Source: UBA2386 sp046306335
Lineage (GTDB): Bacteria; Planctomycetota; UBA1135; UBA2386
Reading direction: 5' to 3'
DNA: 64,000 nucleotides
Assembly: GCA_046306335.1 (NCBI GenBank)
Contig: JBKDXM010000108.1
Coordinates: 23,370 to 87,369, forward strand
Shown here: in pieces, positions 1-8,336 of the stretch
Position numbering within the stretch: position 1 is the stretch's first letter
How the letters are laid out: every line of letters starts with the position of its first letter
Program-made: the position numbers and the translations under genes
Notes under the pieces: model-generated
Seen by the model: only the letters and a program-made list of their open reading frames with translations
The model's database searches: none
What the model was told of the DNA's origin: nothing

Positions 1-1
1 G

Positions 2-2329
2 CTCGACCTCGAACCCAAGCACCGCGAGGCGCGCATCGTCCTCGGGCTGTGCAAGTTCGCCGCCTACGGCGAGGCCTCCGGCTTTCCGAGCGGCGAGAAG
101 GACCTGCGCGCGGTGCTGGCCGACCACGTCGACGACGAGGAGGCGCTGCTCGCGCTCTACCGCGTCCGCAGCGCCAACATGACGCTCGATGCGGACAAGA
201 CCGAGGAGTGCCTGCGGCGCGTGCTGGAACGCAACGAACGCTGTGTGCCGGCCCTGGTCCTGCGCGCCGCCAACGTGCTCGACGACCGGCGGTACCGCGA
301 CGCCGCGCGCCTGCTGGACGAGGCGCTGGCGATCGACGGCGGCGACCGCGCCGCGCTCTGCCATCGCGCCGCGGCGGCGTGGCTGTTGCACGACGAGGCG
401 TCGTACCAGGGCTTTCGCCAGCGCGCGCTCGCCGGCGACGCCGGCTGGCACGAGTGCGACCGCGTGCTCGCCGAGCACCTGAGCGCGCTCTACCGCTTCG
501 CCGACGCGCTGCCGTTCTTCGAGGCCGCCCGCAAGGCGGCGCCCGACGACGTGCCGACCTTGCAGGGCATGGCGCGGGCGCTGGTGTGCACCGGCCAGGG
601 CGAGGCGGCCCGCGGGCTGCTCGAACGCAGCAAGTCCATCGCCGACGGCCTCGTGGACCCGTGGCGCAACAACGCCCTGGCGGTCCAGCGGCTGCTCGAC
701 GACGAGTACGTCACCGTCGCCAGCGGCCCGTTCGACGTGCAGTTGCACCGGCTCGACGGCGACGTCCTGCAGACCTACCTGCTGCCGATCCAACTCGAGG
801 CGGCCGAGTCCCTCGGCGCCAAGTACGGCTGGCGGCCCGAAGGGCGCACCCGTGTCGAGGTGCTGCGGACGTGGGACGACTTCTCGGTGCGCACGATCGG
901 GTTCCGCGGGTTCACCGCGCTCGGCGTGTGCTTCGGCCGGTTGATCACGCTGGTGTCGCCGGTCGACGCCGACGTGCGGCGCAACGACTTCATGTGGGAG
1001 GCGACGGCGTGGCACGAGTACGCGCACGTGCTGACGCTCGGTCTGAGCGCCAACCGCGTGCCGCGCTGGTTGACCGAGGGATTCTCGGTCCACGAGGAAC
1101 GCGCGCGCGATCCATCGTGGGAGCGCGGCATGGACCGCGAGCTCTTCGACGCGTTCCACAACGGCGACATCCCGCCGGTGCACCTGCTCAATCGCCTGTT
1201 CCGCGGCCCGCGCATCCTGTTCGGCTACTACCAGGGCGGCTTGATCGTCGACTGGATCGTGCAGCACCACGGCTTCGCCAAGGCCCTCGACCTGCTGCGC
1301 GCGTACGGCGAGGACCTCGACACCGAGGCGGCGTTCCGCAAGGCGCTCGGCATGCCGAGCGGACGCTTCGACGCCGAGTTCCTGCGCTGGATCGAGCAGG
1401 AGAAGCTGCGCGGCATGCGCCTCGTCAAGCGGTCCGACAGCGCGGCGATGGCGCGCCTCGCGGCGAAGGCGGCGCGCGAGCCGCGCGATGCGCAGGTGCG
1501 CGTCGACCTGGCGTGGGGGTGCCTGCAGCGCGCCAATCCGGTCGACGCCGGCCGCTGGCTCGCCGAGGCGCTGCGCATCGCGCCGGACGACGCGACGGCG
1601 GAGCTCGCGCGCGCCGAACTGCTGCGCCGCCGCGAGGACGTCGACGGCGCGCTGGCGAGCTGGCGCAAGGGCTTCGCCGGCGGCGCCGACGACTTCGATT
1701 CGCGCATCGCGTGCGGCCGCGCGCTGCTCGCCACCGGCGACGCCGACGGCGCCATCGCGCAATGGCAGGCCGCAAAGGCGTGCTGGCCGGCGTGCACGGA
1801 GGTCGATTCGGCGCCCGAGCTGCTGCTCGCGCGCTTGCACCGCCAGCGCGGCGACGACGCCGCGGCGCTGGCCGAGACCAAGGCCTACTGCCGGCGCTCG
1901 GCGCGCGCCTTCGCGCCGCGCTACGAGCTGGCCACGGCGGCGCGCGCCGCCGGCGAGTTCGCCGAGGCCGTGCGCTGGTACACGGAGTGCAACCGCATCG
2001 ATCCGTTCCACCGCGAACTGCACGTCCGCCTCGGCGAGGCGTTCACCGCGCAAGGTCGGCTGGCCGAGGCGGCGCGCGAGTTCGAGGTCGCCGCGGCGGT
2101 GCAGCAGGAGTTCGATCGTCGCTTCGTGCTCGGTTCGGCCGAGCGGCCGGACGAGGGCTCGGACCGCGCCGAACGCGCCGACTTGTGGTTGCGGGCGGCG
2201 CGCCTGCGCCATGGCTTGGGGGACGTCGAGCGCGCCATCGCCTTGCTGGAGCGGATCGGTCGCGACGGCGCCGACACCCCGTCGGCGCAGCCCGCCCGCG
2301 ACCTGCTGCTGGAGTGGCGTCGCAAGTGA
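2..2329 (+). CDS. TPR protein with HExxH metallopeptidase-like core (5' end outside window)
   Basis: The reading frame is open from the first complete codon, so the start lies upstream; GTG at 113 is only an internal candidate. Counting from the first codon, a zinc-peptidase-like motif HEYAH lies at residues 338-342, with a possible third ligand Glu at 359 in WLTEGFSVHEE. This spacing is typical of the gluzincin 'peptidase MA-like' family. The regions before and after it are Ala/Arg/Leu-rich helical repeats that read as tetratricopeptide repeats. Such TPR-peptidase proteins are common in planctomycetes and usually uncharacterised. The signal sequence, if any, is out of view. Whether it is an active protease cannot be decided here. 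Confidence 0.8.
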   Translation, partial: LDLEPKHREARIVLGLCKFAAYGEASGFPSGEKDLRAVLADHVDDEEALLALYRVRSANMTLDADKTEECLRRVLERNERCVPALVLRAANVLDDRRYRDAARLLDEALAIDGGDRAALCHRAAAAWLLHDEASYQGFRQRALAGDAGWHECDRVLAEHLSALYRFADALPFFEAARKAAPDDVPTLQGMARALVCTGQGEAARGLLERSKSIADGLVDPWRNNALAVQRLLDDEYVTVASGPFDVQLHRLDGDVLQTYLLPIQLEAAESLGAKYGWRPEGRTRVEVLRTWDDFSVRTIGFRGFTALGVCFGRLITLVSPVDADVRRNDFMWEATAWHEYAHVLTLGLSANRVPRWLTEGFSVHEERARDPSWERGMDRELFDAFHNGDIPPVHLLNRLFRGPRILFGYYQGGLIVDWIVQHHGFAKALDLLRAYGEDLDTEAAFRKALGMPSGRFDAEFLRWIEQEKLRGMRLVKRSDSAAMARLAAKAAREPRDAQVRVDLAWGCLQRANPVDAGRWLAEALRIAPDDATAELARAELLRRREDVDGALASWRKGFAGGADDFDSRIACGRALLATGDADGAIAQWQAAKACWPACTEVDSAPELLLARLHRQRGDDAAALAETKAYCRRSARAFAPRYELATAARAAGEFAEAVRWYTECNRIDPFHRELHVRLGEAFTAQGRLAEAAREFEVAAAVQQEFDRRFVLGSAERPDEGSDRAERADLWLRAARLRHGLGDVERAIALLERIGRDGADTPSAQPARDLLLEWRRK

Positions 2330-2381
2330 GTTCGGACTAGCGTTGGCCCTCCCGTCCGCGGTGGACGGTCGCCATCGCCCC

Positions 2382-3608
2382 ATGCTGCCCGTGCTGCAAG
2401 AGAGTTGGTCGCGCCTGCAGGCCGCCCTGCGCGAACGCGCCGGCGCGGCGGCGTACGACGCGTGGCTGGCGGCGCTGCGGCCGGTGCTGCTGGAACGCGG
2501 CACCGTCTACCTGGAGGCCGACAACCGGCTCGCCGCCGATCGCGTGCGCTCGCTGTTCGTGCCGCTGCTGCAGGACCTGCTGTCGCAGGACATCGGCACG
2601 CGCCTGGCCGTCGAGGTGCAGGTGCGCGAGGCCAAGGCCTTCGACGCGCTGGAGGTGTCGCCGCAGCAGCCGGTCGTCGACGACAGCAACCGCACGGCGT
2701 GGCTGGTGCTGAAGAACCTCGGCGGCGGCCGACCGCTGCCGGCCAACCTGTTCTGCTTCCATGGTCCTGCCGGCGTCGGCAAGACGTTCCTGCTGCGCTG
2801 GTGGCGCGAGCAGGCCGAGGGGCCGTGGCGTTCGGGCGGCGGCGGCGGCGCGCGCGTGCTGTGGTTCGACCTGCCGGGACTGCTGCTGGCCTTCCAGTCG
2901 GCGCATCACGAGGATCGCGTCGCCGGACTGCACGACGAGCTCTGCCAGGACCGGCCGCTCGTGCTCGACGAGTTCCACCGCATCGCCGGCAAACCGCAAT
3001 TGCAGAAGTTCGTGCTCGCGGTGCTGCGGGCGCGCGAGGCGATGGCCCAGCCGACGTTGCTGGCGACGCGCTGGCACCCGAACGAGATCCGCGACATCGA
3101 CGCGACGCTGGCGTCGTCGTGCCTCGCCGGCTTCGTCGCCGCCATCGAACGACCCGGTCCGCTGGCCCGGCTGCGCTACCTGCGCGCCCTCGAAGGCGCG
3201 CCGTCGCGCAACGGCCGGGCCGCGCAGGTCGAGTCGCTGGCGCAGCAGACGCAGGGCGGGTACCCCGAGCTGCGGGTGGCGTGGGCCCGGCAGCGCGGCG
3301 CGCACCTGCCGCCGAAGTACCTCGAACTGATCGACCCCGGCCGCGTCTTCGCGCGCCTGCGCGATCGCGTGGCCGAGCGCTTCGGCGTGGCGGCGTCGGA
3401 GCTGCCGGGCAAACGCCAGGGCCGCGCCGTCAGCCGGGCGCGCAAGGCGCTGGCGTGGTTGTGCCTGCAGCACGGCCTCTCCGGCAGCGAGGTCGGCCGC
3501 TTCCTGGGCGGGCGCACGCGCGCCGCCGTCAGCTACATGGCGCTCTCGCTGCAGCAGGAGCTGGCGTCCTCGCCGGAGCTGCGCCAGCAGCTCGAAGGCC
3601 TGCAGTGA
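2382..3608 (+). CDS. Degenerate DnaA-like AAA+ protein (408 aa)
   Basis: The domain order is that of the replication initiator DnaA. Residues 5-70 resemble domain I. The AAA+ core has Walker A GPAGVGKT (128-135) and a Walker-B-like LVLDEF (193-198), followed by IAGK as in DnaA. The C-terminus (340-390, KRQGRAVSRARKALAWL then GGRTRAAV) aligns with domain IV. Several functional residues are missing. The box VII equivalent reads TLASSCLAG (242-250) where E. coli has Arg281 and Arg285. The sensor-2 Arg is replaced (GYPELRVAW). The RDHTTV box-recognition motif has become RTRAAV. ATG at 2382 is chosen because homology begins there. The stop overlaps the next gene by 4 bases. It could be the lineage's highly diverged DnaA or a Hda-like paralogue. 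Confidence 0.8.
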   Translation: MLPVLQESWSRLQAALRERAGAAAYDAWLAALRPVLLERGTVYLEADNRLAADRVRSLFVPLLQDLLSQDIGTRLAVEVQVREAKAFDALEVSPQQPVVDDSNRTAWLVLKNLGGGRPLPANLFCFHGPAGVGKTFLLRWWREQAEGPWRSGGGGGARVLWFDLPGLLLAFQSAHHEDRVAGLHDELCQDRPLVLDEFHRIAGKPQLQKFVLAVLRAREAMAQPTLLATRWHPNEIRDIDATLASSCLAGFVAAIERPGPLARLRYLRALEGAPSRNGRAAQVESLAQQTQGGYPELRVAWARQRGAHLPPKYLELIDPGRVFARLRDRVAERFGVAASELPGKRQGRAVSRARKALAWLCLQHGLSGSEVGRFLGGRTRAAVSYMALSLQQELASSPELRQQLEGLQ

Positions 3609-4222
3609 GCGTCTACGTGCAGATCGATGGCGCCGACGGCTGCGGCAAGTCGTCGCAGGCGGCAGCGCTGGTCGGCTGGCTGCGCGCGCAGGCGCGCGCG
3701 GTGCTGCACGTGCGCGAGCCGGGTTCGACGCCGGTGGGCGAGGCGCTGCGGCGGCTGCTGCTGTCGCCGGCGACCGGCAACCTGCAGCCGGTGACCGAGG
3801 CGCTGCTGTTCTCGGCGGCGCGCGCCGAACTGGTCGCGCAGCAGATCGCGCCGGCCCTGGCGCGCGGGGAGTGCGTCGTGGCCGAGCGCGGGTACCTGTC
3901 GACGGTGGTGTACCAGGCGCTCGCCGCGACCCCGGCGCTGGCCGCCGACTGGGTCTTCGACCTCACGCGGCGCGTGCACGGCTCCTGCCTGCCCGATGCC
4001 GTGCTGGTGCTCGACGTGGCGGCCGACGTCGCCGCGGCGCGCCGTTCGGATCGCGCCGCCGACCGCATCGAAGCGCGACCGTTCCCGTACCACGAGCGCG
4101 TCCGCGCCGGGTTCCAACGCGCCGTGGCGCTCGAGCCGCGCGCGCGGCTCGTCGACGCGGGACGTCCGTTCGACGCCGTCCAGGCCGATCTGCGCGCCAT
4201 CGTGGCGCGCTTGCTGCCATGA
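3605..4222 (+). CDS. tmk: Thymidylate kinase
   Basis: Phosphorylates dTMP to dTDP in the cytoplasm. The P-loop GADGCGKSSQA lies near the N-terminus, followed by the REPGSTPVGE segment and the ERGYLSTVVYQ segment, which corresponds to the DRY/SSxAYQ substrate region of the family. Its 205 residues match the usual length. The start is GTG at 3605, overlapping the stop of the DnaA-like gene (GTGA), which implies translational coupling. The LID region is Arg-rich (RRSDRAADRIEARP), as expected. The next gene encodes the polymerase III delta prime subunit; tmk-holB adjacency is common in bacteria and supports both calls. Confidence 0.93.
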   Translation: MSVYVQIDGADGCGKSSQAAALVGWLRAQARAVLHVREPGSTPVGEALRRLLLSPATGNLQPVTEALLFSAARAELVAQQIAPALARGECVVAERGYLSTVVYQALAATPALAADWVFDLTRRVHGSCLPDAVLVLDVAADVAAARRSDRAADRIEARPFPYHERVRAGFQRAVALEPRARLVDAGRPFDAVQADLRAIVARLLP

Positions 4223-4296
4223 CGGCGGGCAAGTGGGTGCGCTAAGCCCGCAACGCGGCGGCGCGCGCGCCCGCCGCCGGCGGCGACGTCGACGGC

Positions 4297-5292
4297 GTGC
4301 TGCGGTTGCGCGCGCCGCTCGGGCAGGGCGCTGCGCTGGCGCGCTGGTCGACGCTCGCGCGCCGCGGCGCCCTGCCGCACGCGTTCGTCGTCTCGGGTGC
4401 GCGCGGCGGCGGCAAGTCGGTGGTGATCGAGTGGCTGACCGCGGCGCTGCTGTGCCCGTCCGATCTCGACGCCGACGCGCCGTGCGGCGTGTGCCGGACC
4501 TGCACGCGCATCGCCAACGGCCTGCATCCCGACGTCCACCTCGTCGACCGCGCGCGCGACGAGGCCGACAAGGAAGAGTGGAAGAAGAGCTTCTACGTCA
4601 TCAAGGTGGATCAGGTGCGCGCGGCGCAGCAGACGCTGGCGCGCCACGCCGTCGAAGGCCGCGCGCGCGTGCTGGTGATCGCCGACGCCGATCGGCTCGA
4701 CGAGTCGGCGCAGAACGCGCTGCTGAAGACGCTGGAGGAACCCGGCGAGCGCACCTTCCTGCTGCTCGAAGCGACGCGGCCGGAGAACCTGTTGCCGACG
4801 ATCCACTCGCGGGCCCAGCGGTTGGGCGTGCTGCCGCTCGCCGACGAGGTCCTCCGCCGCGAACTTTCCGCACGGCTTCCCGAGCGTTCTCCACACCACG
4901 AAGTCGCCGTGCAACTCGCCGCCGGCAGCCTCGGCGCGGCGCTCGACGCCTGCACCGAACAGGTGGTACAGCTACACCATCTCGTGCGTGCGGCGCTCGC
5001 CGAGCCCGAGCGCTTGCGGCCCGTCGATCTCGCCCGCAAGGCACTCGCCGGCGTGCGCGGCCGCCATCTCGAAGTCGAAGCGGCGCAGCGGGTTCTGTGG
5101 CTGCTGCGGCGCCTGCTGCAGGCCGAGGTGCGCGCCCTTGCGGACGCCGCGGACCCTGCCTACCCTGCGGCCCGCACGCAACCATGGACGTCGTGGCTCG
5201 AACGAACGCTGGCGGCGGAACGGGATCTCGATCTCCTGATCCCCGCCGACCAGGCCCTGATCGCCTGCTTCGCTTCGTTCTCCACAACGTGA
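4297..5292 (+). CDS. holB: DNA polymerase III delta prime subunit
   Basis: Clamp-loader ATPase subunit (331 aa). Visible motifs are GARGGGKS (P-loop position), a zinc module with one upstream Cys (CPSDLDADAP) followed by CGVCRTC, VIADADRLDESAQNALLKTLEEP (Walker B, then the clamp-loader LKTLEEP signature), and the SRAQ box, the equivalent of the SRC motif. GTG at 4297 is the first start codon after an in-frame stop at 4243. There is a 74-base gap after tmk. The C-terminal third is the less conserved helical collar domain. The 3' end contains one copy of a 21-base sequence repeated at 12588. Confidence 0.88.
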   Translation: MLRLRAPLGQGAALARWSTLARRGALPHAFVVSGARGGGKSVVIEWLTAALLCPSDLDADAPCGVCRTCTRIANGLHPDVHLVDRARDEADKEEWKKSFYVIKVDQVRAAQQTLARHAVEGRARVLVIADADRLDESAQNALLKTLEEPGERTFLLLEATRPENLLPTIHSRAQRLGVLPLADEVLRRELSARLPERSPHHEVAVQLAAGSLGAALDACTEQVVQLHHLVRAALAEPERLRPVDLARKALAGVRGRHLEVEAAQRVLWLLRRLLQAEVRALADAADPAYPAARTQPWTSWLERTLAAERDLDLLIPADQALIACFASFSTT

Positions 5293-5442
5293 CGACGCCG
5301 GCGCTGGGGAGCGCCCGGCGGCCGCATGGCGGCGTGCACGGGGCGCGACGGAGCGGTCACTCCGCGCGGCTCAAGGGCGGTTCCGGTTGCGTCGATAGCT
5401 GCGGCATTGCCGCTGCGCATCGTCCTCTAGGGACCCGTTGCC

Positions 5443-5859
5443 ATGGCCGCCGCTGAACAAGACCTCCTCGAAGACAAGATCCAGGGTCTGCGCCGCCGCG
5501 ATCGGCGCTACTCGCGGAACGCGTACTACTTCGTGCTCGACGCGCTCGACTGGACGATCGCCGAGCTCGGTCGCGACGAGAAGGCCGGCGAGGAACGGCA
5601 CGTCGGCGGCCGCGAACTGCTGCTCGGCATCAAGGAGTACGCGTCGCTGCAGTTCGGACCGATGGCCCCGCTGGTGTTCGAACGCTGGGGCGTGCGGCGG
5701 TCGTCGGACTTCGGCGAAGTGGTGTTCAACCTCGTCGACGCCGAACTGCTGAGCCGCCGTCCGACCGACTCGCGCCTGGACTTCGTCGACGCCAGCGACT
5801 TCCGCGAGACCTTCGCGCAGAAGCACCGCGAATCGCTCGATCGCATCGCCCAGCGCTGA
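5443..5859 (+). CDS. Minf_1886 family protein
   Basis: Protein of 138 residues with the conserved pattern of the Minf_1886 family, known from Verrucomicrobia and Planctomycetota: YFVLDALDWT, then HVGGRELLLGIKEYA, FGPMAPLVFERWGV, and DFGEVVFNLVDAELLSR. The family has no established biochemical role. It is predicted soluble, with no signal peptide or membrane segment. It stands alone between holB and a divergent functional unit, with about 150 bases of gap before it. The ATG at 5443 fits the family's usual N-terminus. Confidence 0.85.
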   Translation: MAAAEQDLLEDKIQGLRRRDRRYSRNAYYFVLDALDWTIAELGRDEKAGEERHVGGRELLLGIKEYASLQFGPMAPLVFERWGVRRSSDFGEVVFNLVDAELLSRRPTDSRLDFVDASDFRETFAQKHRESLDRIAQR

Positions 5860-5909
5860 CCGTCCCGGTCGTGCGCGGACCGCGTCGCGCGCCTTGGTAG
5901 CATGCGGCG

Positions 5910-8318
5910 ATGCGCGCCCCGTCGCGATCGTCCTCGTCCGTCGCCCTCGTCCTCGCCTTGGCCGCCGCGGTCGCCGGCCAAGCGCCGCCCGCCGGCGGTT
6001 GGCTGCGGCCGCCGGAGCCCGTCGCGCGGCTCGTCGAGTCGCCGCCGCCGCCCGACGCTTCGCTGTCGCCGCAGCGCACGTGGCTGACGTTGCGCACGCG
6101 CGAGGCGTTGCCGGGCCTCGACGTGATCGCGCGGCCGCACCTCAAGCTCGCCGGCCAGCGCGTCGACCCTGCCGCGCACGGCCCGGAGCTCGCCGTGCGC
6201 ACGCTGGCGCTCGCGCTGGTCGCGGTCGCGGACGGCAAGGAGACGCCCGTGGCGATCCCGCCGGGCCACTGGACCGGCCCGATCTGGAGCGCCGACGACC
6301 GCGCCTTCGCGCTCGTGCGCGCTGGCGACGGCGGCGGCGAACTGTGGCTCGCCGATCCGGCGACGGCGCCGCCCCGGCGCATCGCCGGGGTGCGCGTGAA
6401 CGCGGTGCTCGCCGGCGGCGTGCAGTGGCTGCCCGACCAGCGCCGCCTGCTCGTGCACGCCGTCGCGGCGGGCGCTGCGCCCGAGCGGCCGCTCGTGCCG
6501 TCGGGCCCGCAGGTCCAGGCCGCGCAGCCCGGCGAGAAGGCGCCGGTGCGCACCTACCAGGACCTGCTGCAGGGCGCGCACGACGAGGCGCTGTTCGAGC
6601 ACTACGGCCAGAGCCAGTTGCTCGTCGTCGATCCGGCCGCCGGCAGCCGCACGGCGCTCGGGCCGGTCGCCCTGTGGGAGCGCGTCGAGCCGTCGCCCGA
6701 CGGCGCCCTGTTGCTGGCGACGCGCATCGAGCGGCCGTTCAGCTACCTGCACCCGCGCAGCGCGTTCCCGCGCGCCGTCGAGGTGCTCGACCGCGACGGC
6801 CGCGTCGTGCGCACGGTGGCGAAGACGCCGCTGCAGGACACGGTGCCGATCGGGGGCGTGCCGACCGGCCCGCGCAGCGTCGGCTGGGCGGCCTCGCTGC
6901 CGCACGCGCTGGTGTGGATCGAAGCGCTGGACGGCGGCGATCCGAAGGCGACGGTCGCGGCGCGGGACGCCGTCTTCCGGCTCGACGAGCCCGACGGCGA
7001 GCCGCAGGCATGGTTCCGCACCGAGCACCGCGCCGCCGGGCTGCAGTTCGGCAGCGACGGCGCGCTGGCGCTGGCGACCGAGTTCGACCGTCGCACGCGG
7101 CGGTCGCGGCTGTGGCGCTTCGACGCGCGCGATCCGGCGCGCCCAGGCGTGCTGCTGAACGAGCGGTCGACGCAGGACGCGTACGGCGACCCCGGCAGCC
7201 CCGTGCTGGAGCGGCGACCCGACGGCCGCGCGCTCGTGCGCATGATCGGCGAAGCGGTGTTCCTCGCCGGCGAAGGCGCCTCGCCGCAGGGCAGCCGGCC
7301 GTTCGTCGACCGCTGGGACCTCGCCAGCGGCCGCAAGGACCGCCTCTTCCACGCCGAGCCGGGCCGCCACGAACAGTTCGTCGGCTTCCTCGACGACCGC
7401 GGGCTGCGCCTGCTCGTCCGGAGCGAGTCGCGCGCGGAGCCGCCGGCGCTCGTCGTCGTCGACCTCGCCAACGCGCGCCGCTCGACGCTCCGCGCCTTCG
7501 TCGACCCCGCCGGCGAGGCGCTGCGCGGCGTGCAGAAGCGCATCCTCACGTACGCGCGCGAGGACGGCGTGCAGATGTCCGGCACGCTGTACCTGCCGCC
7601 CGGCCTGGATGGCCAGCGGCGGCCGCCGTGCCTGATCTGGGCCTACCCGGTGGAGTTCACGCAGGCGAGCGACGCCGGGCAGGTGCGCGCCGCGCCGGAC
7701 CGCTGGCTGCGGCCGGGCGGCAGTTCCCACCTCGCCCTGCTGCTGGCCGGCTATGCCGTGCTCGACGATGCCTCGATGCCGATCGTCGGGCCGCAACGGT
7801 CGGCCAACGACACGTTCGTCGAGCAGTTGCAGCAGAACGCGCGCGCCGCCGTCGACGCGCTGGCCAAGGACGGCGCCGTCGACACCACGCGCCTGGCCGT
7901 CGCCGGCCACAGCTACGGCGCGTTCATGACGGCGAACCTGCTGGCGCACACCGACCTGTTCCGCTGCGGCATCGCGCGCTCCGGCGCCTACAACCGCACG
8001 CTGACGCCCTTCGGCTTCCAGAACGAGGACCGCACGTACTGGGAGGCGCCCGAGGTCTACGACACGATGTCGCCGTTCCGGCAGGCGCACCGCATCCGCG
8101 AGCCGATCCTGCTGCTGCACGGCGCCGACGACGACAACCCCGGCACGTTCCCGCTGCAGAGCCAGCGCATGTTCGCCGCGCTCAAGGGCAACGGCGGCCA
8201 CGCGCGGCTGTGCATGCTGCCGCACGAGAGCCACGGCTACGCCGCGCGCGAGAACGTGCTGCACTGCCTCGCCGAGATGTGCGCGTGGCTCGACGCGCAC
8301 TGCCGGCCGGGCGGGTAG
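5910..8318 (+). CDS. Secreted S9 family peptidase (glutamyl endopeptidase-like)
   Basis: A prolyl-oligopeptidase-fold serine peptidase of 802 aa. The N-terminus carries a signal peptide (hydrophobic SSVALVLALAAAVAGQ), so the enzyme is probably exported. Residues ~40-540 form the beta-propeller. The C-terminal alpha/beta hydrolase has nucleophile GHSYG (Ser668), Asp740 in HGADDD and His775 in ESHGY. The segment LIWAYPVEF plus a following GQVR resembles the S9D glutamyl endopeptidase group. ATG at 5910 gives the signal peptide directly. The gene is convergent with the oxidoreductase at 8337 and leaves only 18 bases between them. Confidence 0.92.
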   Translation: MRAPSRSSSSVALVLALAAAVAGQAPPAGGWLRPPEPVARLVESPPPPDASLSPQRTWLTLRTREALPGLDVIARPHLKLAGQRVDPAAHGPELAVRTLALALVAVADGKETPVAIPPGHWTGPIWSADDRAFALVRAGDGGGELWLADPATAPPRRIAGVRVNAVLAGGVQWLPDQRRLLVHAVAAGAAPERPLVPSGPQVQAAQPGEKAPVRTYQDLLQGAHDEALFEHYGQSQLLVVDPAAGSRTALGPVALWERVEPSPDGALLLATRIERPFSYLHPRSAFPRAVEVLDRDGRVVRTVAKTPLQDTVPIGGVPTGPRSVGWAASLPHALVWIEALDGGDPKATVAARDAVFRLDEPDGEPQAWFRTEHRAAGLQFGSDGALALATEFDRRTRRSRLWRFDARDPARPGVLLNERSTQDAYGDPGSPVLERRPDGRALVRMIGEAVFLAGEGASPQGSRPFVDRWDLASGRKDRLFHAEPGRHEQFVGFLDDRGLRLLVRSESRAEPPALVVVDLANARRSTLRAFVDPAGEALRGVQKRILTYAREDGVQMSGTLYLPPGLDGQRRPPCLIWAYPVEFTQASDAGQVRAAPDRWLRPGGSSHLALLLAGYAVLDDASMPIVGPQRSANDTFVEQLQQNARAAVDALAKDGAVDTTRLAVAGHSYGAFMTANLLAHTDLFRCGIARSGAYNRTLTPFGFQNEDRTYWEAPEVYDTMSPFRQAHRIREPILLLHGADDDNPGTFPLQSQRMFAALKGNGGHARLCMLPHESHGYAARENVLHCLAEMCAWLDAHCRPGG

Positions 8319-8336
8319 CGCCGGCCGGCGGCGCGG

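Noticed and set aside
5526..8300. Long open frames antisense to the S9 peptidase and elsewhere, for example 32114-35743
   Set aside because: They lie opposite real genes in G+C-rich DNA, have Arg/Pro-rich composition, and show no domain.
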